A stretch of 7,309 nucleotides of DNA from Acidobacteriota bacterium. GTDB lineage: Bacteria > Acidobacteriota > Terriglobia > Terriglobales > Acidobacteriaceae. The position numbers and the translations under genes are program-made. Location of the stretch: positions 10,095 through 17,403 of the forward strand of contig QIAW01000063.1 in assembly GCA_003225655.1 (NCBI GenBank), given 5' to 3'. The notes beneath the pieces are model-generated. The model made no database searches. It saw nothing but the letters and a program-made list of their open reading frames with translations, and was not told where the DNA came from. Positions 6,125 to 7,309 of this stretch are shown here, one piece after another (within the stretch, counting starts at the first letter, position 1; every line of letters starts with the position of its first letter).

Positions 6125-6745
6125 TTACGCCACCTTCTCCACTTGGCCAAATTCCAGCTCCACGGGGGTGGCGCGCCCGAATATCGTGACCATGACTTTC
6201 AAGGTTTCGCGATCTTCATTCACCTCGTCCACCACGCCGTTAAAGTTGGCGAAGGGACCTTCGGTAATGCGCACCGACTCGTTCTTCTCAAATTTGACTC
6301 TGAGCTTGGGCTTGTCTTTGCAGGTCGAAACCCGGTAAACGATCTGGTTGACCTCTTCTGCGCTGAGCGGCGCCGGATGCTGCGCATTTCCCAAAAAACC
6401 GGTGACCCGGGGGGTGGACTTTATGAGATGCCACACGTTGTCATCCAGGTCCATTTCGACCAACACATAGCCCGGGTAAAACATTTGCTCGCTGGTATAT
6501 TTTTTCCCTCCGCGCATCTGCGTTACCGTCTCGGTGGGAATGATCACCTTGCCGATTTTTTCCTGCAAACCAAACGCCTGGACACGCGATTCCAGCGACT
6601 CTTTCACCTTGCGCTCGAACCCGGAATACGTGTGGATGATGTACCACTTGAAGTTCGGGTTCGACGGCTCCGTGCGCTGTTCAGGAGCAGTAGCTGCGTC
6701 CGGCTGCTCCGCATCTTTCGCGTTGGATTTGGTTTCTTCGCTCAT
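6125..6745 (-). CDS. nusG: Transcription termination/antitermination factor NusG
   Basis: NusG binds RNA polymerase through its NGN domain and Rho or ribosomal protein S10 through its KOW domain, coupling transcription to translation or to termination. With the ATG at 6745 it has 206 residues. The NGN domain starts at KWYIIHTYSGFERKV (33-47) and includes RGGKKYTSEQMFYPGYVLVEM (78-98) and STPRVTGFLG (110-119). The KOW domain has VRITEGPFANFNGVVDEVN (158-176) and TIFGRATPVELEFGQVEKV. The first ~30 residues are an acidic, low-complexity extension absent from E. coli NusG (181 residues). The ATG follows AAGGG (6756-6760) at 10 nt and lies 19 nt after the secE stop. An in-frame TTG at 6775 would overlap secE and is not preferred. 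Identity is very secure. Confidence 0.97.
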   Translation of the reverse strand: MSEETKSNAKDAEQPDAATAPEQRTEPSNPNFKWYIIHTYSGFERKVKESLESRVQAFGLQEKIGKVIIPTETVTQMRGGKKYTSEQMFYPGYVLVEMDLDDNVWHLIKSTPRVTGFLGNAQHPAPLSAEEVNQIVYRVSTCKDKPKLRVKFEKNESVRITEGPFANFNGVVDEVNEDRETLKVMVTIFGRATPVELEFGQVEKVA

Positions 6746-6764
6746 AGCAATGCTGCCCTTACTT

Positions 6765-7025
6765 TTACTTGGCAAAATAATGCTCCACCCAGCCCAGTCC
6801 GTGCCCTAACAGATAATCCACCACGCCAAAATAGGCTCCAAACAAAGCCACGGTGATAATCACGACAACGGTCGTGGCCCGAACCTCTTTGACGGACGGA
6901 TGAGAGACATGCCTCATTTCGTTGCGCACATCGCTTAAAAAACCGCGCGTGCGCGTGGGAAATGACTTCAGCTTTGCCCCAATGCTCTCGTTTTCGTAAT
7001 TCGCTGCTATTGCCGACTTCGCCAT
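6765..7025 (-). CDS. secE: Preprotein translocase subunit SecE
   Basis: SecE is the small essential membrane subunit that clamps SecY in the protein-conducting channel. With the ATG at 7025 the product has 86 residues and one predicted transmembrane segment (about 51-69, TTVVVIITVALFGAYFGVV). Before it lies the amphipathic surface helix characteristic of the family, FLSDVRNEMRHVSHPSVKEVRATT (29-52), matching the pattern FxxEVxxEMxKVxWPsxxExxxTT. Here the usual Trp is His43... reading HVSHPS rather than KVTWPS. The start is set by AGGA five nt upstream; more distal in-frame ATGs up to 7088 give an unlikely N-terminus (MNGMGTAVSGWVCEKKK) without a good ribosome-binding site. It sits between tRNA-Trp and nusG, the usual secE context. 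Confidence in function is high from motif, size and position. Confidence 0.95.
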   Translation of the reverse strand: MAKSAIAANYENESIGAKLKSFPTRTRGFLSDVRNEMRHVSHPSVKEVRATTVVVIITVALFGAYFGVVDYLLGHGLGWVEHYFAK

Positions 7026-7092
7026 TCGCATCCTACTTTTCTTTTTTTCGCAGACCCAGCCACTTACAGCCGTGCCCATTCCATTCAAATTC

Positions 7093-7168
7093 TGGCAGGG
7101 GCGGAGGGATTCGAACCCCCAAGTCCGGTTTTGGAGACCGGCAGTTTAGCCGTTGAGCTTACGCCCCT
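7093..7168 (-). tRNA. trnW: tRNA-Trp (CCA anticodon)
   Basis: On the minus strand a 76-nt cloverleaf is visible. A 7-bp acceptor stem AGGGGCG / CGCCCCT is perfect, followed by discriminator G and an encoded CCA (7093-7095). The anticodon stem CCGGT / ACCGG is perfect, with loop CTCCAAA, giving anticodon CCA for tryptophan. The T arm GGGGG-TTCGAAT-CCCTC has one G-U pair. The D arm is the weak point: AGCT / AACT leaves a C-A mismatch in a 4-bp stem. Tryptophan tRNA next to secE-nusG is a common bacterial arrangement. No terminator is seen between it and secE, so co-transcription is likely. Confidence 0.96.
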
Positions 7169-7176
7169 CCGAAAGA

Positions 7177-7270
7177 ATTGAGTGATCGGGTGATTTGCTG
7201 ATTGAGCGATTGCTTGAAAGTTTTTCAATCTCTTCAATCTCTCAATGACCCAATGATCCGATGACCCAAT
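7177..7270. repeat. Inverted pair of 8-bp-periodic tandem arrays between rpmG and tRNA-Trp
   Basis: On the plus strand, 8-nt units of the form ATTGRGTG start at 7177, 7185, 7193, 7201 and 7209. On the minus strand similar units (ATTGGGTC, ATCGGATC, ATTGGGTC, ATTGAGAG, then a 9-nt ATTGAAGAG) start at 7270, 7262, 7254, 7246 and 7238. The two arrays face each other and meet at TTGAAA (7214-7219) / TTTCAA (7223-7228), so the whole block can fold as a long imperfect hairpin of about 94 nt. It fills nearly all of the 103-nt spacer. It may end rpmG transcription or act as a processing site ahead of the tRNA; neither is proved. Confidence 0.7.
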
Positions 7271-7271
7271 C

Positions 7272-7309
7272 CTACTTCACTTCTTTATGTGGCGTGTGCT
7301 TCCGGCACT
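7272..7309 (-). CDS. rpmG: 50S ribosomal protein L33, last 11 codons
   Basis: Only the C-terminus is in the window: CRKHTPHKEVK followed by TAG (7272-7274). CRKHTxHKExK is the conserved end of bacterial L33, a small 50S protein near the tRNA exit site. The Cys retained here is the last cysteine of the family's zinc-binding (C+) form, though the other three cysteines lie outside the window. The position upstream of tRNA-Trp, secE and nusG is the usual one for rpmG. The call rests on a short match plus context. Confidence 0.85.
   Translation of the reverse strand, partial: CRKHTPHKEVK

Noticed and set aside
6746..6775. TTG start for nusG ten codons upstream
   Set aside because: It would overlap the secE end, whereas the ATG at 6745 has a well-placed AAGGG and gives a normal start.
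7026..7088. Longer secE N-terminus starting at 7088
   Set aside because: The added 21 residues do not resemble SecE, and the ATG at 7025 has AGGA at a suitable distance.

Overview
The window is a ribosomal-protein/RNA-polymerase locus read entirely from the minus strand, right to left: rpmG (last 11 codons only) - tRNA-Trp - secE - nusG - rplK - rplA - rplJ - rplL - rpoB (runs off the left edge). This is the classic bacterial order. The RpoB and L1/L10/L11/L12 sequences, a zinc-ribbon-like insertion in RpoB, and short palindromic repeats in the spacers suggest an Acidobacteriota-like genome. That placement is inference from remembered protein flavour, not a database result.

Layout by coordinate: 7272-7309 rpmG 3' end; 7169-7271 a spacer made of inverted arrays of 8-bp units; 7093-7168 tRNA-Trp with encoded CCA; 6765-7025 secE; 6125-6745 nusG; 6051-6124 a spacer with one copy of a palindromic repeat; 5616-6050 rplK; 4886-5550 rplA, broken by a frameshift; 4281-4814 rplJ; 4107-4280 a spacer with a second copy of the palindrome, abutting the rplJ stop; 3726-4106 rplL; 3341-3725 a 385-nt spacer with several hairpins; 1-3340 rpoB, broken by a frameshift near 1350 and truncated by the window edge.

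The genes work together in gene expression. SecE is a membrane subunit of the Sec translocon. NusG is the elongation/termination factor that bridges RNA polymerase to Rho or to the ribosome. L11, L1, L10 and L12 build the L1 stalk and the GTPase-associated stalk of the 50S subunit. RpoB is the beta subunit of RNA polymerase. The hairpins before rpoB sit where enterobacteria carry an attenuator that sets the ribosomal-protein to polymerase ratio.

The points most worth a second look are: an eight-cysteine insertion in RpoB; two frame-breaking apparent deletions (rpoB and rplA) in genes that should be essential, most simply sequence or assembly errors; a pair of related palindromes with a compensatory base-pair change, one of which overlaps the rplJ stop codon; and the 8-bp-periodic inverted repeat beside tRNA-Trp. 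No mobile-element protein, CRISPR array or clearly novel multi-gene system is visible.
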